Assembly: GCF_001653235.2 (NCBI RefSeq)
Contig: NW_019154044.1
Coordinates: forward strand, 1-64,000
Origin: Pochonia chlamydosporia 170
Lineage: Eukaryota > Ascomycota > Sordariomycetes > Hypocreales > Clavicipitaceae
Reading direction: 5' to 3'
DNA length: 64,000 nucleotides
The notes beneath the pieces are model-generated. The model was not told the DNA's origin and made no database searches. It saw nothing but the letters and a program-made list of their open reading frames with translations. The stretch's first letter is position 1. Every line of letters starts with the position of its first letter. The position numbers were made by a program, and so were the translations under genes. This document shows positions 9,795 to 19,963 of this stretch, in pieces.

Positions 9795-11612
9795 TTACTC
9801 CGTCTTGGGCAGCGCGGACGTGCTGGTGACGACGGAGAATTGTCCACCGGCAGCAGCGCCCACGAGCGTTCTGCCCCTGATGTCCTTGCCCCTGATACGC
9901 TGGGCAGTATTAGCATCATCCTCCGTGCCTAGACCCAGCTGGCCGACAGATCCAAAACCAGTGGCATAGCCTACGCCGTCTTTGTTGATGAAGATGGTGT
10001 GGTCTGTTCCGCAGGCAACGTGAACGACGTTGCCAATTTCAGGGACAGCAGTAGGCCGTAAGCAGATACGAGGCTTGTTGTACTCGTCCCGTCGGACGAG
10101 GTCCTCGTCATCGAGCTGGCTCTGTGTGAATTCGATGCCCAACTGGCCACCGTCGAGACGTCCCCACATGTATACCTTGCCGTCCTCGGTGACAGCTCCG
10201 GAGTGATGAGTGCCGCCAGCGATTGTGGTGACGCCCTTGCCGCAGAGGTCGCGGATCTTCATGGGATACGGAAGAATAGCTTCGTCGCCACCAGCCTCCT
10301 TGGCGTATCCAGCTTCTCCAAAGCTGTTCAAACCCCAGGCCCAGACGTTGTCTTTGCGGTCGACAGCGAAGGAGTGGTACTCGCCCGAGGCAATGTACTT
10401 GATTGGGCGGGTGCAGACTCGGACTTGACGAGGCAGAAGAGTCTCCTGCTGGTATCGACCGAATGGCTGTCGGCCAAGCTGGTTCTGTTCGTACGAGCCC
10501 CATCCCCAGACTTGACCAGACTTGTCAAGCGCCAGGGCGTGATTCGCTCCACAAGCAATCTGTGTGACGTTTTCGAGTTCGGGAATCAGGATGGGGGTCT
10601 GCTGAATCTCGACAATCTTGCCGGCGTCGTTCTTTGTGAATCGTCTATCTCCTTTGTTGTCCTAGGATGAGTGTTAGTGAAGCTGTTTTCTCTTTTCCCT
10701 TTGACGTAGTTGAGCCTTAACAACTTACTCGGAATGATCCCCAGCCGTAGACGGTTCCATTTTCAGTCAGCACAAAGCTGCAGCTATCGCCGGCAGCCAC
10801 CTGTGTGAAGAGGGTACCCTTGGGGAAGTGCTTGGAAGGAACTTCAGTAGGCGTACACTCGTACGGGTTCAGTTCGCCGTCCTCATCTTCGCTGTCTGAC
10901 GAGGCGTCCATGTCCTTGAGCCCACCCTCCCAAGTGGTATCTCGCCCCAAAGCTCCTTCATCATTGACACCCCAAGTCAGGATCTTGTTATCAGCAGTAA
11001 GAGCAATGGTATGCATACCACCGCAAGCAAGCTGAACGATATGATGTTTGGAAGCTTCATTGGGGTCGAGAGCCGGGTTGAACTTGGGCACAAGAGCAGC
11101 GGTGCGCTTGGGACCGAGGCCAAGCTCACCACATTCACCGCTGCCAAAGGAATAGACGGCAATTAGGTCGGTGGGAGCTTTGTTGAGAGCAACGGGCTCT
11201 GCAACGGCGGATTTCTTAGCCACGGGCTTCTTGGCAACGGGCTTGGCCTGTTTTCGTTCGGCGGGAGCTTCTGTCTTTGTGGTCTTGGTGCGACGCGAAG
11301 CATCGTCCTCATCTTCATCAGCGACGCGCTTTCGCTTGGTTGTTTTGGGCTCTGGCTCATGGTGTGTTTTCCCATTGACCACTTTTGCACCGAAAAGTTA
11401 GATTCTGAATCGTAGAGTGGCTTGTTGGCCATCTGGACGGGACGGGTTCCTGCGTCGGGATCGCGTTTGGATGCGTCGAACTACTGACCTGGTTTGGTGG
11501 TTTGCTTCGCAGCGGGCGCTCGTTTGGCGGGCTTGGCCTGTGTCTTTTTGGTAGCGGCGGCCTCGGCGGGCTTGGCCTTTTGAGCAGCGCTGGTGAGCTT
11601 TTTGGAAGCCAT
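9795..11612 (-). CDS. pim1: RCC1-family Ran guanine-nucleotide exchange factor
   Basis: Three exons (11489-11612, 10729-11381, 9795-10661) encode 547 aa. The N-terminal 75 residues are Lys/Ala/Pro-rich with nuclear-localisation clusters (KRKR). Seven RCC1 blades follow, each with the GxxGxLG-type and ACGxxHT-type signatures (GSGECGELGLG, WGVNDEGALG, WGSYEQNQLG, WGLNSFGEAG, WGRLDGGQLG, FGSVGQLGLG). RCC1 proteins bind chromatin and load GTP on Ran, driving nuclear transport and spindle assembly. The size matches S. pombe Pim1 and S. cerevisiae Srm1. An acidic insert (SSDSEDEDGE) lies in an early blade. This is a housekeeping gene, so it is unlikely to belong to any pathway cluster around it. 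Confidence 0.95.
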
Positions 11613-12630
11613 ATTGACGGCTTTGTGGTTTGGTTGACAAATCCGTGTGATGTTTCTGCCGTTGATCGCGTAGCTTCGCTAGAGCTGCAAAAAATTTGGC
11701 TTACTCATCCAGATGACAACAGAGACATGCATGAGCAAGGAGTCTGGTTGAGACTGGTCAACTGGTCAACTGGTGGGCTGGCAGAATTCGATCGGGTGAC
11801 ACAGGGGTAAGAATGGCAGACCAATCATATTCGTCCGTTGTTTTCTGGTACCATTTGTGGGAGCACCGAGTTGGCAGCACCGAGTTGGCAGCACGCAGTT
11901 TGTCAGGCACAGATGGAAGTGATTATTGTTAATTATTGTGTACAGCTACATATATGTAGCATTAATGACTATTTTAGTCATTCGCCGCTTTTCGACCGCA
12001 AAGAACTTGTAGAGTGCAGTGATGCCACTCGGCTTCGTATCGTGCACGCCAAGCAGGCTGCTCGTTTCCAGGTATCAGTCAACTTCACAATCCTCGCTGC
12101 AGCTCAACTTGCACTTGGTCCCAATTCATAGCATGGCAAACATAACGCGATTTTGGGGCGTGTAGTCAAGTCAAGTGCATTCACCTTCATGCCACAGTGA
12201 ATGAGACATGCCCACATCCTGCGCCAAAACCATCACAGCTACGTGATTACATGCACGGATGCAATAAAATAAAACCCACAATTTGAAATTTATTGCCAGT
12301 GTATTCAGCAGGAGCATGCATCTTCTAAACTCAATGTATTTAAATCGACCGCGGCATCCTCTCGGTTATAAGCTTCCCCGACTCCAGACCACGATACTCC
12401 ACCCAAATAGCCGAGCACTCCACAACTACACCCAATGCAAGCGTCAAGTTACTTGGACGGCTATCATGACACTCAGTGTCTAGCTATTATACGTGCATCC
12501 CGGCGGAGACAAAACGGGAACGGAGTCGGAAGGTAATCTGGGGAAGCAGTGACAATATCTCAGGCTCCGTTTGCTCTGCGCTTACTCTCCCAACTTCATC
12601 ACCAACCTTGGACCTTCTCGTGTAAGAAAC
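11613..12630. other. Spacer between divergent RCC1 and ligase beta-like genes
   Basis: About 1 kb shared upstream region. Only a short tandem copy of a 14-bp GCACCGAGTTGGCA motif near 11863-11890 stands out. No coding signal recognised. Confidence 0.5.
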
Positions 12631-14108
12631 ATGATGGCGAGCTCCAAGTTCTCCCAACGGCTCTGGAGGGCAGCCCCAAGGGTAGGTGTCATCGCCAATT
12701 TCATGCCGTGTGTTATCACTAACGTTCTCCAGCTTATTCCGAGGGAGCAGAGTCGCCAATTAACTCTGCATGAGTACCAGGCACAAAATATTCTGAGAGA
12801 CGTATGGACTTTAATGGTGTTAAAGTGAGTTAAACTGACGGCTCTAGTATGGCGTTCGTGTGCCTCGCGGCCGGACAGTAAAGACGGCAAACGAAGCGCG
12901 AATTGCAGCACAAGAGCTTGGTATGTACAATCGATACATCTTGAACCAACCATTCGTTAACCATTATGTATCCCAGGCCCTGCGTGCATGATCAAGGCCC
13001 AAGTCATGGGCAGAGATGTGAAAAGCGGTGTTCAAGCCGTTTCCACTCCAGAACAAGCTCACGAAGTTGCAGCCAAAATGCTCAGCCAAACTCTTCTCCC
13101 CAAGCAAAACAGCCCTAATGGCCATGTAGTCGAGAACCTTTACATCACAGAAACGGCAGCCTACGACTCACAATGGTACCTCGCCATGACAATTGACCGT
13201 GAAAACTACCGCCCTGCCATTATCATTTCGAAAAACGGCGGAATCGACCTGGAAATTCTTCTCCAAGAACACCCCAAGAGCGTATTCACCTTTAACTTTG
13301 GCCTATCAGAAGGCATCAGCGACTCCCTCGTACAAAATATCGAGAAGACGCTCACCATGACGGCCGGCGAATCGCAAAATTTGAAACAGATCCTCACCCA
13401 AATGTACTGCATCTTCCTCGACCGCGAAGGCACCCACCTCGAAATCAACCCCCTGGCCCAATCGCCAGACGGCTCCTTCACAAGTCTAAGCGCAAACTTC
13501 ACATTCGACAACGCCGCCGCCAGACGACAAGAAGAGCTGTTTGCCCTGCGCGACAAGACGCAAGAAGTACAAGACGAAGTGGAAGCCGAGAAACACGGGC
13601 TTGTGTACGTCAAAATGGACGGAAATATAGGCAACGTCGTCAACGGCGCAGGACTGGCAATGGCTACAAACGACGCTATTGGATTCCATGGCGGTGCGAG
13701 CGCCAACTTTCTCGACGCGGGTGGCAAGGCGACCAAGGATACCATGATACAGGCGTTTCGCATCATCACGCGGGATGAGAGGGTCAAGTCTATTCTGGTC
13801 AATATATATGGCGGTATGTATTTCGTGAGACGGTGTGGCAGGGTGCTAATGGTGTAGGGATCACGCAATGCGACATGATTGCCGAGTCGATTATTGGCGC
13901 GACGAGCGAGTTGGGTATAAAGGTGCCTATGGTGGTGAGATTGCAGGGGACGAATTCTGAAAAGGGGCTGAAAATGGTGAGTTTGACTTGCGGATTGTGT
14001 TGAAGATTTGCTGACGTGTTGAAGTTGGAGGACGCGGATCTGGGGTTGGTGGTTGAGTCTGATTTCGGGGAGGCGGCGAGGCGGGCGGTTGAACTGGCGG
14101 TAGATTAG
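12631..14108 (+). CDS. Divergent succinyl-CoA ligase beta-like subunit, mitochondrial
   Basis: Six exons (12631-12681, 12733-12801, 12848-12920, 12977-13813, 13858-13976, 14025-14108) encode 410 aa. An Arg-rich presequence precedes LTLHEYQ, the usual start of the mature ATP-grasp domain. Conserved family blocks include LEINPL (Glu220, Asn222), [25 protein letters not shown] and the CoA-side GITQCD. Two departures stand out. The glycine-rich nucleotide loop (family AGGRGK) is shortened to VMGRDVKSG at 74-82. The Mg-binding Asp, 14 residues after Asn222, is Ser236. So this is a paralog, not the TCA-cycle enzyme. The alpha-like partner lies at 18454-19641. Start could also be the next Met at 12634. 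Confidence 0.88.
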
Positions 14109-14759
14109 GGGGGGCATTATATATTGCCGTAGAGTATTACATGGTTATTTTTTTCTCTCTTTCTGTTTTGTGAGTGTCAATGTGTTCAGAAACGTATTCG
14201 GTGGTTGTTGAGCAGTGTGCTGGTAGCTGACAAGGGTTGCGAGTGTTGCAACTTCTCACTTGAAGACAAGGACTGCTCTGGATCTCACCATTGAACTTGT
14301 ATAGTTAGGTACATAAGAGAGTCGGATTTGGCACATATCTGTCTGGTATCATGCAAATTGAATACCAACACTCGGAAATTCTGTGGGCTATCGTCGGAAG
14401 AAATGCTCGCCTCACTGTGGACATGTCAATCTGCATGTGGCATCTTGACCCCCAACTTTGTCGGTCCGGCGACACTGGACTGCCCACCAAATCATTGAAT
14501 GCCACTATTGCCCCGCCTTAGCGCGCCTGCAGCCTGCATGGGCGTCGACAGGCCACTGTTGCCCCTGTAGCTCCACTAACGGGGAAGTCGGGCACAGACA
14601 TGGAACGACCCTGGCCCCATGTCAGATTCCCCGACAACATTCAAGCTTCATCTCAGAATATATTTAGCCTCGCCTCCACAACATCAACAGCACTGTCACA
14701 CACATACCACTCCTTTATACTCTGTAAATAACCTCATTAGACTCCTCACTATAGACAAA
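14109..14759. other. Spacer before the O-acetyltransferase gene
   Basis: About 650 bp with 3' UTR of the beta-like gene and the promoter of the next gene. A TATA-like ATATATTTA lies near 14659-14667. Nothing else recognised. Confidence 0.45.
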
Positions 14760-15506
14760 ATGGCCAGCACAGAAAAAGACCCCGAAACCATCGCCTTCGC
14801 CAAGACGCTCTCCAACGTCCCCTGGTGCGAAGACTACGAAAAGATGATATCAGGAGTCTTGTACGACACCTTCCAACCCATTCTCACACAGCACACCTAA
14901 CATGACCAGATATGACGCCCAGGCCCAAGAACTCGTAGATGGCCGCTACCGCGCAAGACGCCTCATGCACAAATACAACACCCACTTCCCCGACGACGCC
15001 ACCTCCGACTCCCTCATCGCAGACCGCACCGCCATGCTGCAGTCTACCTTTGGAAGAGTCGGCAAGGGAGCCTTCATCGAGCCCCCCATCAACATTGACT
15101 ACGGGTGCAACATTACCATTGGGGAAAACTTCTACTCCAACTTCAAGTATGTTCGCCCTCTTCTGTGCTTACCTATCTAACGCAGCAAAGCCTCGTGATT
15201 CTAGACTGTGGTATCGTCAAGATAGGTAATAGGGTGCAATTCGGTCCCTTTGTGTCCATTTTCGCTGCCACGCATGAGACGGGCGTGCAGTCTCGTCGAG
15301 ATGGCGTCGAGTACGCCAAGAGTGTGACTATCGGTGATGACTGTTGGATTGGGGGGAATACGACCATCATGCCGGGCGTGACTATTGGCAAGGGGTGTAC
15401 GATTGGTGCGGGAAGCGTGGTGACCAAGTCGATTCCTGAGTTTTCTGTGGCGATTGGGTCGCCAGCGAGGGTGGTGAAGACGGTTGATCCTGTGCCGGAC
15501 TTGTAA
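14760..15506 (+). CDS. Maltose/galactoside-type O-acetyltransferase (LbH fold)
   Basis: Three exons (14760-14860, 14910-15146, 15191-15506) encode 217 aa. An N-terminal Mac domain (CEDYEKMISG) is followed by left-handed beta-helix hexapeptide repeats from about residue 95. The catalytic His141 sits in the ATHET motif. The core WIGGN and GAGSVVTK signatures are present near the C-terminus. The enzyme moves acetyl from acetyl-CoA to a hydroxyl of a sugar or similar acceptor, and it is cytosolic. The acceptor site was chosen at 15190 because the earlier AG at 15185 leads to an immediate stop. Divergent or same-strand neighbours suggest no fixed operon-like unit, but it lies inside the ligase-like locus. 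Confidence 0.92.
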
Positions 15507-15695
15507 ATGTAGCGGGCGTAGCATTTTTGTGTATCACTCTGCATGATGTTCATATGCTTTCCCCGTGATTTTGTTTATATTGTTCAGACGGTTCTAATTA
15601 CACAAACGCCTTCTATGTACTAAATCCACGCAAGTCCACCATATACGCCAGTTATCCAATTCCAACCACGTTTCTCTGTGTATCTTTCCGCAGCG

Positions 15696-17258
15696 TTATT
15701 CCTCCTTCTTCCCAATACGAGGAAAGCAGAACCAGATCCCCATCATAATCGCCAACAACGCCAGCACAATCGGCTGCAGGACCATCGGCCCCTTGGCCTG
15801 CGCAAGAATACCCGTCAAGAAGGGCAGAATAGCCGCGCCGCAGCCTCCAAACGCAGCGGCAAACCCTATGACCACAACGTGATGCTGTCGCGGGAGTAGT
15901 TTGCTCGCCACGAGAATGGCATTCGGGAACAGGGGGCCCATGAAGAAGCCTTGAAAGGCGACTGCCACGGCGGACACGTAAAACTGCGGCACGAGCCAGA
16001 AGATGAGTTCGAGAGCGCCGGCCGCACCGATATACAGCTACAAGAGTTAATACATTCTTCTGGTAGTGAAGGGATGTTGAACTCACAGCAGTAGCCAACT
16101 TGACGCCAATTCGAGGCGTAACAAACCCGAGCACCGCACGACCAACCGTGATGCCGAGCCAAAACCCAACAGCCGACATACCACTTGCAAAGGGTTCACC
16201 ATGACGAACACGCAGCATGAACACGACGATCCAGCCTCCAAGAGCAACCTCCACGCCAACATAGCACAAGAGATAAAAGGCAGCTACCCACGACACCCGC
16301 GCAGACGGCATGCGGAACAGCGCTTCCGTAAGACCCATCTCCCTCTCCAGCTCATTCGTCTTGTATATGCGTCTGTACTCCGTGCCAGAAGAGGACCAAA
16401 ACGCCGATGCCAGCACGATTGTTTCCACGCCCGCCAGACCAATCTACCAGTCGTCAGCTACGTCTACACCTCCAACAAGAACACATACCATCATGTAGTA
16501 GAACGAGTACCACTCCAAATTCGCCTTTGTGATGAGCGTCGTCGCAATCAACGGACTAACCACGCCGCCTACGCCGTAGAACGCATGCAGAAAGCCCAGC
16601 AGCTCACTCGAGTTGGCGAGGTTGCCGACCCACGCGTTCCACGCTGCGTCCGCGACGCCGTTCCCAAACCCGGCGAGGATGAAGGCGAAGACGAGCACAA
16701 TGTACGGCGGGTGTAGCGCGATGATGGTGTACGCGGCGGTGTGGCAGCCGCCGCAGATGAGGGCGATGCCGCGCTGGCCGAACTTGTGGTGCAGGTAGTT
16801 GTTTAGTAGGGCGGAGGAGACGTACCCTATGAAAGGGGAGAGGAAGACGAGCGATACGACAATGTAAGTTAGGTCGTAGTATTTTTCGAGCTGTTGCTGT
16901 TAGATGTGCTGGGGTGGTTATAGAGCATCACGTACGTATGGAATGAGAGGCTATACTCGTTAGTGGTGAATTAATAGAGAGCGAGGGAACTTACACCGTA
17001 TGCAGAATCATTAGCCCCCATGACTAGGAAGCAAAAAAAGGAAGCCATTATGCGATATACATTCGTCCGGGACTCGTTCCACCTCTCGGCAGCGGTGATG
17101 GCAGGGGTAGCACAGGGTTCGGTGCCGCCATTTTCGCCGAGCAGAGATGCCGATGATGGGACGGGTGTCTGCGGTTCTTTGTCTTTTGTGGGAGCAGGTT
17201 CAATGGGGAGAGGGATGGTTTGCAGCTCTATGGCTGAGATTGTGGTTGTTGAAGACAT
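15696..17258 (-). CDS. MFS transporter, BSC6-like
   Basis: Five exons (16995-17258, 16936-16950, 16489-16890, 16087-16443, 15696-16037) encode 459 aa with about 11-12 membrane spans. Exon 2 is a 15-nt microexon coding PLIPY; it restores the family block that runs into LEKYYDLTY. The protein resembles the fungal 'bypass of stop codon 6' branch of MFS, related to fucose permease-like carriers. Loop motifs GQRG and the helix-4 GFGNGVADAAWNAW fit that branch. The transported molecule is unknown. It converges with the acetyltransferase gene (190 bp between stops). It lies between the two ligase-like genes, so import or export of their substrate is possible but inferred only from position. Confidence 0.88.
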
Positions 17259-17977
17259 GGTGCGGTTGATGCGTGGCTTTACACTGATGGGAATTGATGA
17301 AGATTGATGTATTTAAATTGAGCAGCTACGCCTTTGGCATGGCATAGATCAACGGGTTTGTAATTGTTGGTGGATCGACGGCATGACTCAAAGGTTCATG
17401 TATAATCAGAAGAGTACCGAACTTCAAAAGAAATGTCAATGAAAGAAAGAGTATTGACGTTCTCAGGCCGGGTTCCCGGTCCGATGTCCCTGTCAGGACT
17501 AGACTTCGGCAGGCAAATAAGTCTAAATGGGTGTCAACACGGCCCAATGACGTGCTGGACATCCCGTCTCGTGGACAATTAATCGAAAGTCAATTCTCCA
17601 ATATTCCGGGGTTGAGTCTCCGCTTCCATGTTGCCAAGTTATGGTGGGAGCGGAGGTTCCGCATTTGGAGGCTCGGGGAGTGTCGCAGATACCTTTCTTA
17701 GCTCGCCGAGTTAATCGTCATGGCACAGCCCATTGTAGGGCTTGATTTATGGGGAATATTAATAATGGTCAGGTTCGTTGGGGGCTGCCGATCTGGGAAG
17801 GAATTGCGTTATTCGTGGACGGAGAAATTGTCGGGATAAATTACTTGCTGGTGGTTGTGGGAATTACGGATGTTGCCGGACTATAATACGCGTATAAGTA
17901 GGACGGCTGATGCAGGGAAGCTTATTTTAGAATGGGTATAATGCCGAATGCCACATTTCATGAATGAAGTCGCTTCC

Positions 17978-18310
17978 AGAATCACAGGTATGAAGGCACA
18001 GTTAGAATTAGGAGAAATGAATGCTTCAATTGACACATTATCATGATAGTCAATGATAAATCTGAAACTACTCTAAAGCACAGAGTCGTCCCTTGCTAGA
18101 GCGAATGCCGTCTTTATTTCCTTGATATAGTTATCCACCTGCCTACAATCACACACATCGAGGCACAGTTAGACACAAGAGCAATCCGATGCGTCAACGT
18201 CACCGTTTCGACTGGCTGCAACATCACGATAGTCAACGGATACAGCTTAAAATACTCTCTGAATCACAGAGTATTCCTTTGCTAGGCGAATGTAGTGGCT
18301 ATTTCCTTGG
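17978..18310. repeat. Two-copy imperfect direct repeat, about 170 bp
   Basis: Unit 1 (about 17978-18130) and unit 2 (about 18146-18310) share in the same order: AATCACA, AGGCACAGTTAGA, a TGATAGTCAA/CGATAGTCAA block, CACAGAGT, CCTTTGCTAG-like text and TATTTCCTTG. Many substitutions and small indels separate them, so the duplication is old. Confidence 0.7.
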
Positions 18311-18349
18311 TCCGTAGTCATGCCATACGCACAACAACAGATACCATCT

Positions 18350-18434
18350 ACCATCTTATACAATCATCCCGCCATACAGCAGATTCTATCCACCATCTCA
18401 TACAACTCATCCACCGCCATACAACATCAGATCT
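18350..18434. repeat. Two-copy imperfect 43-bp tandem repeat
   Basis: ACCATCT-ATACAA-CATCC-CGCCATACA-CAGAT occurs at 18350-18385 and again at 18392-18434. It ends about 20 bp from the stop codon of the alpha-like ligase gene, so it is probably transcribed in its 3' UTR. Confidence 0.65.
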
Positions 18435-18453
18435 ACACACCATTACACAACAA

Positions 18454-19641
18454 TCACACACCAAGCAACTCCCTCATCGTCACGCCCATAACCCCCGGAT
18501 GAGGCACCACCACCGCACCCGCCTCCCGCAAAGCCCTCGCCTTCTCCTCAGCAGTCACATCCCTCGCTGTCAGCACAGCACCCGCATGGCCCATGATCTT
18601 CCCCCTCGGCGCCGTCTGTCCCGCCACCATCGCAACAATCGGCTTCGGATTTTTAGTCGTCCTTCTATACGCTGCAATCATCTCCGCCGCACGGAGTTCC
18701 TGCTCGCCGCCAATCTCGCCAATCACAATAATACCCTCCGTTTCGTCATGCTCAAAAAACACCTTCAGTGAATCGACAATCGTGGTGCCTACACATGTCA
18801 GGTCATCTTAAACAATATTTGACGATACGATATGTGAAACGCACCTGGCATGGGATCACCACCCACGGCAATCACAAAACTCTGTCCCAGGCCTGCTGCC
18901 GTAGTCGATCCAACAGCCTCGTAGCTTAGCGTTCCGGACTTGGAGACAATCCCCACGCAGCCACGTTTATATTGCCGAAAGGGCATGATCCCCACGCGGC
19001 ATTGATCCGGGGCGATGATGCCGGGACAGTTTGGGCCGACTAGTCGTGATTTACTCTGCGTTCGGAGGACGTCCTGTACGCGGAGGAGGTCGTGGACGGG
19101 GATGTGTTCCGCTACGGATACTACCACCGGGACTTCTGCCTCTATTGCTTCGATGATGGCTTTGGCGGCGAATTGGGCGGGCACGAATACCGCGCTGACG
19201 TGGGGTTTTACTTGGTCCATTGCCTGGTTGTGTTAAAGAGTGTTATGAGGTATGGGTATCGGGAGCGTACCTCTTTTACGGTCCCGAAGACGGGGAGGTC
19301 GAGGTGCGTCTTGCCGCCTTTGCCGGGTGATACGCCGCCCACGACCTTTGTGCCGTACGAGATTGTGTCTTTGGCATTGGACGTAGCCTGGGTATTGTCA
19401 GTGTTGATACCTTGTGGATGGTGGGTAACATACCGCTTGGCCGGTGAAGCCTGTGACATTATTAGCTGTGTTTGTGTGGGATGTGAGGGGACGTACCTTG
19501 GTAGATGATGCGTGTGTCGCCATTTATGTGTCGGAGGTTGTCTATTGTGCTTTCATAATCTGCTGATCGGGCTGAGGATGTGGAAAATGCATGAAGGCTT
19601 TGAGAATGGCGCGTGCCAAAGCGTGAAATGCGCGCCAACAT
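18454..19641 (-). CDS. Divergent succinyl-CoA ligase alpha-like subunit, mitochondrial
   Basis: Five exons (19497-19641, 19434-19450, 19271-19387, 18845-19223, 18454-18788) encode 330 aa. The 17-nt exon 2 restores QGFTGQA, the CoA-binding GFTG loop. Residues 1-26 are an Arg/Ser-rich mitochondrial presequence. Family blocks: [49 protein letters not shown], and the phospho-histidine loop MGHAGA with His287. After that loop the sequence departs from canonical alpha subunits, which have IIAGGKG there. It retains the residues for CoA binding and phosphoryl transfer. An in-frame Met upstream (19767) would add residues unlike the family, so I start at the presequence. Probable partner of the beta-like gene at 12.6 kb. 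Confidence 0.9.
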
Positions 19642-19963
19642 GACAGTGCTGTGAGAAGTTAGCAATTGTTTCATGACTTGGAATGTGGGAATTATGAGTA
19701 TTACATTTGTTTGAATACCAATTGGCATTGTCTGATGCCAATTGAGTAGATGATTGAGAGCAATCAATTGATGATGAGACGTGGATGTGCCCGGTTATAA
19801 GGCCTCGGCAATGAGCAACCCCGCCACGTTACCGGCTACTTGATCTTCACTCACAATATCAACTTCTCATCTCAACCGCATGGTCATAGAGTTTATTTAA
19901 ACGCCAATTAACAAATAAAACCACAAACCAGTCCCAAGTATCCTACTAATCTATGTAAAGTAT

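Larger units (their letters stand above)
17259..18453. other. Spacer with diverged tandem repeats
   Basis: About 1.2 kb without a gene. The left part is the promoter of the MFS gene. The right part contains two sets of imperfect direct repeats, listed separately. Confidence 0.5.

Noticed and set aside
13206..14117. 303-codon open frame on the minus strand opposite the ligase beta-like gene
   Set aside because: It is the shadow of a well-supported spliced gene; its text is low-complexity and matches no family.
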